Source: Alphaproteobacteria bacterium (GTDB lineage: Bacteria; Pseudomonadota; Alphaproteobacteria; Geminicoccales; Geminicoccaceae). From it: DNA of 64,000 nucleotides. Below the pieces are notes generated by a model. That model was not told the DNA's origin. It did no database searches and saw only the letters and a list, made by a program, of their open reading frames with translations. This document shows positions 24,944-34,325 of this stretch, one piece after another (within the stretch, counting starts at the first letter, position 1; every line of letters begins with the position of its first letter). Where the stretch lies: contig JALSIM010000010.1 in NCBI GenBank assembly GCA_026990035.1, positions 1 through 64,000 on the forward strand, in the 5' to 3' direction. The position numbers and the translations under genes are program-made.

Positions 24944-25402
24944 ATGGACCGCGCCGCCGGCATCGCCGAAGAGCAGGAGCGCATCCTCGAGGAGTTCGCA
25001 CTTTTCGAGGATTCCCGCGAGAAGCTCGAATATCTGATCGAGCTCGGCCGGGAGCTCCCCTCGCTCGAGGAGCGCCACCGGACCGAGGGCAACAAGGTGC
25101 GCGGCTGCCAGAGCCAGGTCTGGCTGGTGGCCGAATACGACGAAGGGAGCCGGAGGCTGCGGTTCCGGGCCGACAGCGACGCCGTCATCGTCCGTGGGCT
25201 GATCGCCCTCCTGCTGCGTCTCTATTCCGACCGGCGGCCGGAGGAAATCGTCGCCACGCCGCCGGAGGTGTTCGAGCGGATCGGCCTCGGCCGTCTGCTC
25301 ACGCCCGGCCGCCAGAACGGTCTCTATTCCATGATCGGCCGCATCAAGGAGCTGGCCGCGGTCTATGCGCGGCTCGACGCCGGACGGATCGCCGCCTCCT
25401 GA
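24944..25402 (+). CDS. sufE: SufE-family Fe-S cluster assembly sulfur acceptor
   Basis: The 152-residue protein is a SufE-like cysteine desulfurase partner that accepts persulfide sulfur from SufS. The conserved core NKVRGCQSQVWL places the acceptor Cys at residue 55. DAVIVRGLIALLLRLYSD and a C-terminal GLYSMIGRI complete the fold. ATG 24944 has AAGGGA seven bases upstream; the longer open frame from 24866 lacks that. No other suf genes are in the window. Confidence 0.9.
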   Translation: MDRAAGIAEEQERILEEFALFEDSREKLEYLIELGRELPSLEERHRTEGNKVRGCQSQVWLVAEYDEGSRRLRFRADSDAVIVRGLIALLLRLYSDRRPEEIVATPPEVFERIGLGRLLTPGRQNGLYSMIGRIKELAAVYARLDAGRIAAS

Positions 25403-25417
25403 GCCCCTGCCACGCGC

Positions 25418-26203
25418 CTAGGTCGGCAGCGGAATGCCGGTGATCCGCCCGATCGGTCCGGCGATGCCGGGGGTAGCGGCGAGGGCGGCGCGGCTTTCGA
25501 ACGGATCTCCGGTGAATTCGCTGGTCACCCCTCCCGCCTCGCGCACCAGCAGCAGGCCGGAGAGAACGTCCCAGCTATGGGTCCGCGGAGCGAAGCTGGC
25601 ATCCAGCCGGCCGGCTGCGAGATGGGCGAGAGCGAGAGCGGCCGAGCCCATGCGGCGATGGTCGAAGCCCGCGGCGAGCAGCCCCTCCATCACCCGGAGG
25701 TAATCCGCGATCGGGCTGCGGAAGCTGAAGCTGAGACCGACGCAGGCCTCCTCCGGACGCGCCGCCTTCGAGACCCGTATCGGACGGCCGTCGAGACGGG
25801 CGCCCCGACCGGCCACGGCGGCGAATAGTTCGTCGTGGACGGGGTCGTAGGTGAGACCGATCAGGGGCCGCCCCTCCGCCACGAACGCCAGGGTCGTGCT
25901 CCAGTAGGGGATGCCGCGCAGGAAATTGGCGGTACCGTCGATGGGATCGGTGATCCAGACCCGCTCGGCGGTCCGGCCGCCCTGCTCCTCGCCGATCACC
26001 GCATCGGCGGGGAAACGCTCGCCGATGCGGCCGCGGATCAGCTCTTCCACCTCGCGGTCGGCACGGCTCACGAAATCCTGACGGCCCTTGTGCTCGACGG
26101 TGAGCTCGGCACGCCGCGCGAAAAAGGCGAGGGCGGTGCGCCCCGCCTCGCGGAGGATCTCGCAGCCGGCCGCGAGCCGGTCCTCGATGTCGTTTTCCCT
26201 CAT
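25418..26203 (-). CDS. Inositol monophosphatase-family phosphatase
   Basis: The 261-residue Li+-sensitive-type phosphatase shows Glu72 in IGEEQGG, the metal triad DPIDGT (Asp86, Asp89), and HSWDVLSGLLLVREAGG near the C-terminus. Members hydrolyse inositol-1-phosphate, histidinol-phosphate or 3'-phosphoadenosine 5'-phosphate. The last two are plausible bacterial substrates and cannot be separated here. ATG at 26203 overlaps the recD2 stop (26200) as ATGA, with GGGGAAGG upstream. Confidence 0.85.
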   Translation of the reverse strand: MRENDIEDRLAAGCEILREAGRTALAFFARRAELTVEHKGRQDFVSRADREVEELIRGRIGERFPADAVIGEEQGGRTAERVWITDPIDGTANFLRGIPYWSTTLAFVAEGRPLIGLTYDPVHDELFAAVAGRGARLDGRPIRVSKAARPEEACVGLSFSFRSPIADYLRVMEGLLAAGFDHRRMGSAALALAHLAAGRLDASFAPRTHSWDVLSGLLLVREAGGVTSEFTGDPFESRAALAATPGIAGPIGRITGIPLPT

Positions 26204-28392
26204 CGGCCTTCCCCGAGCTCTCCCAGCAGACGATGACGCAGCAGCGAGCAGCGCTCGCTGTCGGCGGTGCGGATGGCGCGTTCGAGCGCCGGGGGTTCCG
26301 CCAGCACCACGAGGAGCCGGCGTGCCCGGCTGATCGCGGTGTAGAGCAGGCGCCGTCGGAGCATCCGCCCGTGCTCCCGGGCCAGCAGCAGCACCGCCGC
26401 CGGATATTCGCTGCCCTGCGCCTTGTGTACCGTGATCGCATAGGCCGGCACCAGCCGGTCGAGGTCGGCGGGGCCGTAGGTCACCCGGTGTCCCTCCATC
26501 TCGACCACCAGGCTGCGGGCGCGCCGGTCGAGATCGACGATGGTCCCGATGTCGCCGTTGTAGACCTCGCGCTGATAGTCGTTCTCGGTCTGCATCACCT
26601 TGTCGCCGAGAGCGAAGCGCAGACCGCGATGCTCGATCATCGCCGCCGGCCCGGGATTGAGCCGCTCTTGCAGGAGCCGGTTGAGTTCGACCGTACCCAG
26701 CGGCCCGCGGTTGGTCGGACAGAGCACCTGCACCTGGCGGAGCGGATCGAGGCCGAAGCGCTCGGGCACCCGTCTGGCCACCAGCTCCAGCAGCAGCTCG
26801 CGGGCATGTTCGGCCCGGTCGAAACGGACCCCGAAACAGTCCCCGGCCTGGCCGTCGTGGGAAAAGCATGGCGGCAGCCCGCGGTTGACCCGGTGGGCGC
26901 TGGTGACGATGCCGCTTTCGGCGGCCTGGCGGAAGATCTCCGAGAGCCGGACCACCGGCAACCGGCCGCTGGCGATGAGATCCGCCAGCACCTGGCCGGG
27001 GCCGATCGAGGGGAGCTGATCGGCATCGCCCACCAGCAGGAGGGCGCAGCGGGAAGGCAGCGCGGCCAGGGTCGCCTGCATCAGCGGCAGATCGACCATC
27101 GAGGTCTCGTCGATCACCAGCAGATCGAGTTCCAGCGGCCGTCCGCGGCTCCGGCGGAAGCCGCGTCCGGGCTCGGCTTCGAGGAGCCGGTGCAGGGTGG
27201 AAGCCTCCTCGCCGGTACTCTCCGACAGGCGGCGGGCGGCGCGGCCGGTCGGGGCGGCGAGGGCGATCGCCAGGCCGCGACCGCGGAGGGCGGCGAGAAA
27301 GGCGCGCACCAGCGTCGTCTTGCCGGTACCGGGGCCGCCGGTGAGGATCGTGACCTTGTGCTGGAGAAGGGCGGCGAGGGAATCCCGCTGACGCGGCGAG
27401 AGCTCCAGCTCCAGCGCCTCGGCCGTCGCCCGGAGGGCGGATGCGGCATCCAGCGGGTGCCAGGGCGGCAGCCCGGCGGCGAGACGCTCGAGATCGACGA
27501 CGATCTCCGCCTCCGCCCGATCCAGTTCGGGAAGCAGCAGATAGGCGAGGGGATCGAGCCGCCGTCGGACCAGCCGCCGGGCGGCGATGGCCCGCTCGAG
27601 CCCGGCACGGAACCATTCGACCTTCCCGTGCAGGAGCTCCGCCGCCGCCTCCAGCAGGACCTCCTCCTCGACCGCGCTGTGGCCCTCGTCGGCGGCCCGA
27701 CGCAGGGCTTCCTCGAGCGCCGCCACTCTGCGGATCTCCGCATCCTCGGCGACCCCCAGACGGCGGGCGAGGGCATCGGCGGTGGCGAAGCCGATCCCGC
27801 GTACACCGCGGACCAAACAGTAGGGATCCTCCCGCACCCGGGCGACGGTCGCCTCGCCGAACACCTCCAGGATCGCCCGTGCCCGACGCGCGCCCAGCCC
27901 GTGGCTCTGGAGGAAGAGCAGCGCCTCGCGTTCGGCCGCCCGCTCCCGCCAGGCACGGCCGATCCGCGCCGCCATGCGGCGGCTGATGCCGCGGACCTCG
28001 GCGAGGTGTTCGGGCGCCTCGGTCACGACACCGGGCAGGCGGTCGCCGAAATGCTCGAGAAGACGGGCGGCGAGGCGTGGGCCGAGCCCCTTGACGATGC
28101 CCGAGCCCAGATACTCGGCCACCGCTTCGGCGGTGCGCGGCGCCAGGGCAACGGCCGAGGCGACCCGCAGCCGCCTGCCCCAGCTCGGATCTTCCTCCAG
28201 GACCCCTTCGGCGCGGATGCTCTCACCGACATCGAAGCGGGCGAGATCGCCCACCAGTACGAGCGGTGCCCCGCCCTCCGCCGGACGGAGAGCGAGAACG
28301 GCGAAGCCGTCCCCCGGGCGGCGGAAGAGAACGCGCTCGATCACTCCCGAGATGCGGGCCGGCGGTCGGTGCCGGTCACCGGTGCCGTTCAT
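26200..28392 (-). CDS. recD2: RecD2-type SF1 DNA helicase (RecD-like ATPase)
   Basis: A 730-residue helicase. The N-terminal OB-like region (ERVLFRRPGDGFAVLAL) and helix-hairpin-helix modules (LGSGIVKGLGPRLAARLLEHFG, VRGVRGIGFATADALARRLG) precede the helicase core. Walker A TGGPGTGKTTLV lies near residue 350, DETSMVD is motif II, and YAITVHKAQGSEYPAA is motif V. RecD2 is a stand-alone 5'-3' helicase in genomes without or in addition to RecBCD. No recB or recC is adjacent. It is coupled to the downstream phosphatase gene. Confidence 0.92.
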   Translation of the reverse strand: MNGTGDRHRPPARISGVIERVLFRRPGDGFAVLALRPAEGGAPLVLVGDLARFDVGESIRAEGVLEEDPSWGRRLRVASAVALAPRTAEAVAEYLGSGIVKGLGPRLAARLLEHFGDRLPGVVTEAPEHLAEVRGISRRMAARIGRAWRERAAEREALLFLQSHGLGARRARAILEVFGEATVARVREDPYCLVRGVRGIGFATADALARRLGVAEDAEIRRVAALEEALRRAADEGHSAVEEEVLLEAAAELLHGKVEWFRAGLERAIAARRLVRRRLDPLAYLLLPELDRAEAEIVVDLERLAAGLPPWHPLDAASALRATAEALELELSPRQRDSLAALLQHKVTILTGGPGTGKTTLVRAFLAALRGRGLAIALAAPTGRAARRLSESTGEEASTLHRLLEAEPGRGFRRSRGRPLELDLLVIDETSMVDLPLMQATLAALPSRCALLLVGDADQLPSIGPGQVLADLIASGRLPVVRLSEIFRQAAESGIVTSAHRVNRGLPPCFSHDGQAGDCFGVRFDRAEHARELLLELVARRVPERFGLDPLRQVQVLCPTNRGPLGTVELNRLLQERLNPGPAAMIEHRGLRFALGDKVMQTENDYQREVYNGDIGTIVDLDRRARSLVVEMEGHRVTYGPADLDRLVPAYAITVHKAQGSEYPAAVLLLAREHGRMLRRRLLYTAISRARRLLVVLAEPPALERAIRTADSERCSLLRHRLLGELGEGR

Positions 28393-28460
28393 CGCCCCCT
28401 GCGCCCGTCACCATCGCTGCGGGCGACGAAGAAAAAATCTGCGGCCGCGTCATGGTCCTG

Positions 28461-28489
28461 TTGCACGGTCCATCCAATATCTCTATGGG
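28461..28489 (+). promoter_or_regulatory. Candidate promoter for the glycerophosphodiester phosphodiesterase gene
   Basis: TTGCAC (28461-28466), a 17-base spacer and TATGGG (28484-28489) lie about 30 bases upstream of the ATG at 28518. The spacer is AT-rich relative to its surroundings. Confidence 0.4.
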
Positions 28490-28517
28490 CGCAGGTCACA
28501 CGGCCCGGAGGTGTGCG

Positions 28518-29294
28518 ATGGCCGAGCGCGGGAGCGAAGACGAGACCGGTGGGCTTCTTCTCGACACCCGGGTGATCGGGCATCGCGGCGCGGCCGCCTA
28601 TGCCCCCGAAAACACCCTCGCCGGGTTGCGGGAAGCCCGGCGTCGGGGGTGCCGCTGGGTCGAGATCGACGTGCGGCTGACCCGCGATGGTGTGCCGGTG
28701 CTGATGCACGATCCGGCGCTGGACCGGACCACCAGCGGTCGCGGCGAACTCGGGACGCACGACGCCACCAGCGTCACCCGCCTGGACGCCGGCGGCTGGT
28801 TCGCCGAAAGCTTTCGCAACGAGCCGCCGCCGCGTCTGGAGGAGGCGCTGGAGCTCCTCCGGGAGCTGGGTCTCAAGGTCAATCTCGAGATCAAGCCGAC
28901 GACCGGTTCGGCCCGGGCCAAGGCGGATGCGATCGGCCGGACGTTGCGCGCCGACCGGCGTCATCGGGAGGTGGTGCGGGTGATTTCCAGTTTCTCGGAG
29001 GAGATCCTGGAGAGTCTGCGCGAGCTGCTCCCCGAGATTCCGCGGGGGTTGCTCCTGCGCCGTCCCGTGGGCGACTGGCCGGCGGCCCTGCGCCGCCTTC
29101 GGTGCGCTTCGGTTCATCTCTGGCACGGGATGGTCGCGCCGGAGGTGATCGCAACCGCCAGACGCGAGGGGGTCAAGGTACTGGCCTTCACGGTGAACTC
29201 GCCGGAACGTGCCCGCGAGCTCTTCGCCCTCGGGGTCGACGCGGTGATCACCGACGTGCCCGATCGCATCGAGGTGGTGGCGGGAGCTCAGTAG
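28518..29294 (+). CDS. ugpQ: Glycerophosphodiester phosphodiesterase
   Basis: The 258-residue GDPD TIM-barrel protein hydrolyses glycerophosphodiesters to glycerol-3-phosphate and an alcohol. [18 protein letters not shown] near the start carries the catalytic His-Arg and Glu, and [24 protein letters not shown] provides the metal ligands and second His. GGAGG precedes ATG 28518. There is no signal peptide, so it is likely cytoplasmic. The 3' end overlaps the convergent lexA by 7 bases. Confidence 0.9.
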   Translation: MAERGSEDETGGLLLDTRVIGHRGAAAYAPENTLAGLREARRRGCRWVEIDVRLTRDGVPVLMHDPALDRTTSGRGELGTHDATSVTRLDAGGWFAESFRNEPPPRLEEALELLRELGLKVNLEIKPTTGSARAKADAIGRTLRADRRHREVVRVISSFSEEILESLRELLPEIPRGLLLRRPVGDWPAALRRLRCASVHLWHGMVAPEVIATARREGVKVLAFTVNSPERARELFALGVDAVITDVPDRIEVVAGAQ

Positions 29295-29980
29295 CGTCGC
29301 AGGAGACCCACCAGCCGTCCCTGGATCTTGACCTGGTGGGGGCCGAAGATGCGGGTCTCGTACTCGGGGTTGGCGGCCTCGAGGGCGATCGAGGCGCCGC
29401 GGCGGCGCAGCCGCTTGAGGGTGACTTCGCGATCCTCGATCAGGGCGACCACGATCTCGCCGTTTTCCGCCGTCTCGCTACGCCGGATCACCACGTAGTC
29501 GCCGTCGAGAATGCCGGCCCCGACCATCGAATCGCCCACCACTTGGAGCACGTAGTGCTCGCCGTCGCCGAGGAACATGCTCGGGACCTCGACCACCGTG
29601 CTCGTGTCGCTCAGCGCCTCGATCGGCGTGCCGGCGGCGATCCGCCCGTAGAGGGGAAGGCGCGTGCTCCCCTGGACGCCGGCGAGCGCCCGCCGGCCGC
29701 CGTTGCCGAACAGTCCGCGCACGACGTTGCCGCCGGCGGTGATTTCGCCCGAAGCCTGGGCCATCTCGAGGGGCGGCTTGAGGACCTCGATGGCCCGCGC
29801 CCGGTAGGCGAGACGGCGGATGTACCCCCGCTCCTCGAGACCGGAGATGAGGCGGTGGATGCCGGACTTGGAGCGCAGACGCAGCGCAGCCCGCATTTCG
29901 TCGAAGGAGGGAGGCACCCCGTGCTCCTGCATGTACGCGTAGATGAAGCGAAGCAGCTGAAGCTGACGCTGGGTGAGCAC
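29288..29980 (-). CDS. lexA: LexA repressor of the SOS regulon
   Basis: This 230-residue repressor and self-cleaving protease controls DNA-damage genes. The N-terminal winged helix ([28 protein letters not shown]) is followed by the cleavage bond Ala116-Gly117 (GRIAAGTP). The catalytic Ser151 (GDSMVGAGI) and Lys189 (EVTLKRL) follow. It starts at GTG 29980 with GGGGAGAGAGG upstream. An SOS box overlaps its promoter, so it is autoregulated. It is the last gene of the conserved trp-moaC-moeA-lexA order but has its own promoter. Confidence 0.97.
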   Translation of the reverse strand: MLTQRQLQLLRFIYAYMQEHGVPPSFDEMRAALRLRSKSGIHRLISGLEERGYIRRLAYRARAIEVLKPPLEMAQASGEITAGGNVVRGLFGNGGRRALAGVQGSTRLPLYGRIAAGTPIEALSDTSTVVEVPSMFLGDGEHYVLQVVGDSMVGAGILDGDYVVIRRSETAENGEIVVALIEDREVTLKRLRRRGASIALEAANPEYETRIFGPHQVKIQGRLVGLLRRY

Positions 29981-30021
29981 GCCTCTCTCCCCGGGGAAAC
30001 GGACCGATGGAACTGGCGGAT

Positions 30022-30036
30022 GTTCTAGTTTAGTTC
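30022..30036 (-). promoter_or_regulatory. LexA (SOS) box, GTTC-N7-GTTC, overlapping the lexA -10
   Basis: GTTC (30022-30025), seven bases, GTTC (30033-30036) is an exact direct-repeat SOS box of the alphaproteobacterial type. On the minus strand it reads GAAC-N7-GAAC and covers the lexA -10 (TAGAAC, 30027-30022), so bound LexA would block its own promoter. Confidence 0.85.
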
Positions 30037-30050
30037 TCTTCGCCGGTCAA
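30022..30050 (-). promoter_or_regulatory. lexA promoter
   Basis: On the minus strand TTGACC (30050-30045), a 17-base spacer and TAGAAC (30027-30022) form a good sigma-70-type promoter. A leader of about 35 bases carries the ribosome binding site of lexA. Confidence 0.6.
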
Positions 30051-30074
30051 GCGAAAACTCGTCGCAGCCGCTGT

Positions 30075-31283
30075 TCATTCGCCCAGCGCCCGCGCGATTT
30101 CGATCACCTCCACCATCTCGCCGGCGGCCCGCGCCGGTTCGTGGGGTGGGCGCCGGAGCAGCAGATCGGCCCGGGCGAAAGTGGCGAACATGGAGCTGTC
30201 CTGGCGATCGGCCGGCACCGCTCGCGGCGTTCCGTCCTCGCCCCGCCCCCAGGAGGCCCGCAGATAGTCTTCCCGCTCGTCGTTGGCGGGAAGCGCGGTG
30301 GCGAGAGGGGCCCGGATCACCGGCAATTCGCTCGGGCGGCCGAGAGAGGCGCGAAGCGCGGCGCGCAGATAGACGATGGCGCAGACCGCCGCCGAGACCG
30401 GATTGCCGGGCAGGCCGAGGAAGGGGATGTCGCCGAAACGCCCGAAAATGAGCGGCTTGCCCGGGCGCATGGCGATCTTCCAGAAATCGACCTCGAGCCC
30501 CTGCCCGATCAGGGTCTCCTGGACCAGATCGTAACCGCCCACCGAAGCGCCTCCGGAGGTCACCAGGAGATCGGCGCCGCGCGCCTGCTCCAGGGCGCGG
30601 ACCAGATCCTCGGGCCGGTCGCGGGCGATGCCGAGATCGATCGGCTCGCCGCCCCAGCCCGCGACCATGGCGGCCAAGGTGGGATTGTTGGAGCTGACGA
30701 TGCCGGCCGGTCCCGGGGTTTCGCCCGGCCAGACCAGCTCGTCGCCGGTGGCGAGGATGGCGACCCGGGGTCGTCGGCGTACCGGAAGCCAGGCGTGGCC
30801 CATGGCGGCGGCGAGACCGAGCGCCCGGGCGTCCAGGCGATGGCCGGCGGCGAGTCCCTTCCAGCCGGCCTCGAAATCGAGGCCCGCCGGGCGCACGAAC
30901 TTGCCCGGCGGCAGCGCGATCTCGGCCCGGATGCGATCACCCGAACGGGTGGCCCGCTCCTGCATCAGGACGGCATCGGCGCCTTCCGGAAGGGGGGCGC
31001 CGGTGAAGATGCGGACCGCCTCGCCGGGGCCCACCCGGCCTTCGAACAGGCGGCCGGCCGGCACCTCGCCGATCACCCGCAGCACCGCCCCCGGTTCGCG
31101 CAGATCCGCGCTCCGCACCGCATAGCCGTCCATCGCCGAGACGGCGAGCGGCGGCTGACTGCGGCGGGCGTACAGATCCCGCCCCAGCACCCGGTCCCGG
31201 GCCGCCGGCAACGCCACCCATTCGACCGGCATCCGCGGCATCGCCTCGAGGATCCGCGCCCGCGCTTCGGCCACCGGGATCAT
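30075..31283 (-). CDS. moeA: Molybdopterin molybdenumtransferase MoeA
   Basis: A 402-residue enzyme that inserts molybdate into molybdopterin-AMP in molybdenum cofactor synthesis. The N-terminal LPVEWVALPAARDRVLGRD-like opening and SAMDGYAVR are present. The MoCF-binding core VTSGGASVGGYDL follows, and the MPGKPLIFG...PFLGLPGNPVSA segment ends the catalytic region. It is one base from the moaC stop on the same strand and is part of the conserved moaC-moeA-lexA order. Confidence 0.95.
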   Translation of the reverse strand: MIPVAEARARILEAMPRMPVEWVALPAARDRVLGRDLYARRSQPPLAVSAMDGYAVRSADLREPGAVLRVIGEVPAGRLFEGRVGPGEAVRIFTGAPLPEGADAVLMQERATRSGDRIRAEIALPPGKFVRPAGLDFEAGWKGLAAGHRLDARALGLAAAMGHAWLPVRRRPRVAILATGDELVWPGETPGPAGIVSSNNPTLAAMVAGWGGEPIDLGIARDRPEDLVRALEQARGADLLVTSGGASVGGYDLVQETLIGQGLEVDFWKIAMRPGKPLIFGRFGDIPFLGLPGNPVSAAVCAIVYLRAALRASLGRPSELPVIRAPLATALPANDEREDYLRASWGRGEDGTPRAVPADRQDSSMFATFARADLLLRRPPHEPARAAGEMVEVIEIARALGE

Positions 31284-31284
31284 C

Positions 31285-31764
31285 TCATTCCTCCGCCCGG
31301 AACTCGCCGGAGCGGCCGCCCGCCTTGTGGAGGAGACGGATGTCGGTGATCCGCATGCTCCGGTCCACCGCCTTGCACATGTCGTAGACGGTGAGAGCGG
31401 CCACCGAGGCCGCGGTCAGCGCCTCCATCTCGACGCCGGTGCGGGCGGTCACCCGGCAGGTCGCCTCGATGCACACGGCGTGCGCTTCCTCGTCGAGGGA
31501 CAGGCGCACCTCGACCGAATCCAGGGGCAGCGGATGGCAGAGCGGCACGAGATCGGGGGTGCGCTTGGCACCCATGATGCCGGCGAGCTGGGCGATGCCC
31601 AGCACGTCTCCCTTGGCGAAGCCGCGGGCGCGGATCCGCTCGAGGGTGGCCGGCGCCATCACCACCCGGGCGGCGGCGGTGGCGGTGCGGGCGGTCGGCG
31701 GCTTGGCGGAGACGTCGACCATCACCGCGTTGCCCTCCGGATCGAAATGGCTGAACTCCTTCAT
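31285..31764 (-). CDS. moaC: Cyclic pyranopterin monophosphate synthase MoaC
   Basis: The 159-residue enzyme converts the MoaA product to cyclic pyranopterin monophosphate. The family core is intact: [24 protein letters not shown]-like [11 protein letters not shown] and [24 protein letters not shown] with the catalytic Lys. ATG 31764 overlaps the trpC stop (31761) as ATGA. Confidence 0.96.
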   Translation of the reverse strand: MKEFSHFDPEGNAVMVDVSAKPPTARTATAAARVVMAPATLERIRARGFAKGDVLGIAQLAGIMGAKRTPDLVPLCHPLPLDSVEVRLSLDEEAHAVCIEATCRVTARTGVEMEALTAASVAALTVYDMCKAVDRSMRITDIRLLHKAGGRSGEFRAEE

Positions 31765-32564
31765 GCCCCCTCGCTCCGTCCCAGCAGGCGGCGGGTGGCG
31801 GCCGCCACATCCGGTTCGCGCATCAGCGACTCGCCGACGAGGAAGGCCCGGGCTCCCGCCGCCCGCAGCCCCGTGAGATCGGCGTGGCGGCGAAGCCCGC
31901 TCTCGGCCACCACCAGGCGATCCCCGGGGACCAGGGGTACCAGCCTGCGGCTCGTCTCCAGATCGACCTCCAGCGTCCGCAGATCACGGTTGTTGATCCC
32001 GATCAGCCGGGTGTCGAGGCGGATCGCCCGTTCGAGCTCGGCCGCATCGTGGACCTCCACCAGCACGTCCATCCCGAGTTCGGACGCCGCCGCCACCAGT
32101 TCGGCGGCCAGCCCGTCCTCGACCGCGGCCATGATGACCAGCACCGCGTCCGCCCCGATCGTCCGCGCCTCCACCACCTGATAGGGATCGAGGGTGAAGT
32201 CCTTGCGCAGCACCGGCAGGGGGACCGCCTCGCGGGCCGCCCCGAGATGGTGGTCGTCGCCCCGGAAGTGAACGGTCTCGGTCAGCACCGAGAGGCAGCT
32301 CGCACCGGCCTCCGCATAGGCGCGCGCCAGGGCCGGCGGATCGAAATCGGCGCGGATCAGGCCGCGGCTCGGCGAGGCCTTCTTGATCTCGGCGATCAGC
32401 GCCAGCTCCCCGGCCGCATCGGTACGTTCGAGGGCGGCGGCGAAGCCGCGGGGGGGCGTCACCTGCCGCAGCCGCTCGTCGAGCACCGCGAGCGGCACCT
32501 CGCGCCGCCGCCGTCGCAGATCCTCGCGCCTGAGAGCGCAGATGCGGTCCAGCACGTCGCTCAT
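31761..32564 (-). CDS. trpC: Indole-3-glycerol phosphate synthase
   Basis: A 267-residue TIM-barrel enzyme that closes the indole ring in tryptophan synthesis. [14 protein letters not shown] (catalytic Lys), [20 protein letters not shown] (Lys), GINNRDLRT and VVAESGL-type segments appear in order. ATG 32564 overlaps the trpD stop by 4 bases, and the 3' end overlaps moaC. Confidence 0.96.
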   Translation of the reverse strand: MSDVLDRICALRREDLRRRRREVPLAVLDERLRQVTPPRGFAAALERTDAAGELALIAEIKKASPSRGLIRADFDPPALARAYAEAGASCLSVLTETVHFRGDDHHLGAAREAVPLPVLRKDFTLDPYQVVEARTIGADAVLVIMAAVEDGLAAELVAAASELGMDVLVEVHDAAELERAIRLDTRLIGINNRDLRTLEVDLETSRRLVPLVPGDRLVVAESGLRRHADLTGLRAAGARAFLVGESLMREPDVAAATRRLLGRSEGA

Positions 32565-33595
32565 GGTTCGCGTCCCGCGGTGATCCGCACGAGCTCCTGC
32601 AACACCCGCTCGGCCCGCCCCTCGTCGATCGCCTCCGCCGCCATCCGCGCCCCTTCGGCGAGATCCCGGACCTTCTCCGCGACCAGCAGGGCGGCGGCCG
32701 CCGACAGCAGCACCGCATCGCGGAACGGCCCCCGGACACCGGCCAGCACGGCGCGGATCGCTTCGGCGTTGTGGGCCGGATCGCCGCCCCGGAGATCCTC
32801 GAGCCGGCCGCGGGGCAGCCCGGCATCCTCGGGAGTGACCTCGAAGGTCCGCACCTCGCTGCCGGTCCATTCCGCCACCCGGGTCGGGCCGGTGATGGTG
32901 AGCTCGTCGAGCCCGTCGTGGCCGTGCACGACCCAGGCCCGCTCGGCGCCCAGTCCGCCCAGCACCGCCGCCAGCGGTTCGATCCAGCGCGCGGCGAAGA
33001 CTCCCGTCACCTGCCGCCGGACGCCGGCGGGATTGGCGAGAGGGCCGAGGAGATTGAAGATCGTCCGGGTCCCGAGTTCGCCGCGCGGGCCGGCGACATG
33101 GCGCATGGCGCCGTGGTGACGTGGCGCCATCATGAAGCCGATGCCGACTTCTTCGAGGGCCCGCTCGATGCGCGCGAAGGGGGCGTCGATGTCGACACCG
33201 AGGGCGGCGAGCACGTCCGAGGAGCCGGAGCGCGAGGACATGCCGCGGTTGCCGTGCTTGGCCACCGGCACCCCGCAGGCGGCGATGACCAGGGCGGCGG
33301 CGGTGGAGATGTTGTAGGTGCCGGCCCCGTCGCCGCCGGTACCGCAGGTGTCGATCGCCCCTGCGGGTGCCCGCAGCCGTCGCATCCGGGCCCGCAGCTC
33401 GGTGGCCCCGGCGCGGATTTCCTCGACCGTTTCGCCGCGGACCCGCAGCCCCATCAGAAAGGCTCCCACCTGGGCCGGGGTGGCGTCGCCGGACATCATG
33501 ATGGCGAAGGCGTCGCGCGCCTCCTCGAAGGTCAGCGGACGCCCTTCGGCGAGGACGGCGATGAGTTTCCGGAAACGTTGCAGTTCAGCGGTCAT
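32561..33595 (-). CDS. trpD: Anthranilate phosphoribosyltransferase
   Basis: A 344-residue enzyme that joins anthranilate and PRPP. The diagnostic [17 protein letters not shown] glycine loop, [23 protein letters not shown] and [12 protein letters not shown] are present. Overlap of 11 bases with trpG and 4 bases with trpC shows tight coupling. Confidence 0.96.
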   Translation of the reverse strand: MTAELQRFRKLIAVLAEGRPLTFEEARDAFAIMMSGDATPAQVGAFLMGLRVRGETVEEIRAGATELRARMRRLRAPAGAIDTCGTGGDGAGTYNISTAAALVIAACGVPVAKHGNRGMSSRSGSSDVLAALGVDIDAPFARIERALEEVGIGFMMAPRHHGAMRHVAGPRGELGTRTIFNLLGPLANPAGVRRQVTGVFAARWIEPLAAVLGGLGAERAWVVHGHDGLDELTITGPTRVAEWTGSEVRTFEVTPEDAGLPRGRLEDLRGGDPAHNAEAIRAVLAGVRGPFRDAVLLSAAAALLVAEKVRDLAEGARMAAEAIDEGRAERVLQELVRITAGREP

Positions 33596-34175
33596 CCTTC
33601 GCTCTCCGCCGGCACAGGGCCAGAAAATTGTCGAGCAGCGCGTGCCCCTGTCCGGTCTCGATGCTTTCTGGGTGGAACTGCACGCCGTGGACCGGCCAGC
33701 GCCGGTGGCGGATGCCCATCACCAGACCGTCCTCGGTACGGGCGTTGACGACGAGCTCCGCCGGGATGGTGTCGGCCCGCGCCACCAGCGAATGGTAGCG
33801 GGTCGCCGGAAAAGGCGAAGGCAGGCCGGCGAGGACGCCGCTGCCGTCGTGATGGATCTCGCTCACCTTGCCGTGCATCACCACCGGCGCGCGGTCGATG
33901 GTGGCGCCGAAGGCCTGGGCGATGGCCTGATGGCCGAGACAGACCCCGAGAAGGGGGACCCGGCCGGCCGCGGCCCGGACGAGCGCCAGCGAAATCCCCG
34001 CCCGATCGGGGTCGCAGGGGCCGGGGGAGATGACGATACCCTCCGGGGCCAGCGCCAGCACCTCTTCGGGGGTGATCGCATCGTTGCGGTACACCGCCAC
34101 CTCGGCCCCGAGCTCGCCGAGATAGTGGAACAGATTCCAGGTGAAGCTGTCGTAGTTGTCGAGGAGGATCAGCAT
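33585..34175 (-). CDS. trpG: Anthranilate synthase glutamine amidotransferase subunit
   Basis: A 196-residue GATase-1 protein that supplies ammonia to TrpE. It starts [18 protein letters not shown], has the nucleophile loop [14 protein letters not shown], and ends with [21 protein letters not shown]. It is separated from trpE by a divergently oriented gene. A TTGACG upstream (34235-34230 on the minus strand) may give it its own promoter. Confidence 0.96.
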   Translation of the reverse strand: MLILLDNYDSFTWNLFHYLGELGAEVAVYRNDAITPEEVLALAPEGIVISPGPCDPDRAGISLALVRAAAGRVPLLGVCLGHQAIAQAFGATIDRAPVVMHGKVSEIHHDGSGVLAGLPSPFPATRYHSLVARADTIPAELVVNARTEDGLVMGIRHRRWPVHGVQFHPESIETGQGHALLDNFLALCRRRAKDDR

Positions 34176-34206
34176 GTCCGGGCTCGAGACGAGGGCAGCG
34201 GCGGTT

Positions 34207-34235
34207 TACAAAGCTTGCGGGAACCCGGCCGTCAA
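34207..34235 (-). promoter_or_regulatory. Candidate promoter for trpGDC-moaC-moeA
   Basis: On the minus strand TTGACG (34235-34230) and, after 17 bases, TTTGTA (34212-34207) precede the trpG start at 34175. The -35 is good and the -10 is weak. A separate promoter is expected because the opposite-strand gene splits trpE from trpG. Confidence 0.3.
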
Positions 34236-34325
34236 GGGCGCAGCCGGGAGCCCGTGAGGGGAAATGGCATCCACCGGTAGGTTTTTCGACGGTTCGCACT
34301 TTTTCGGTGACCGCGTCCGGGCATA

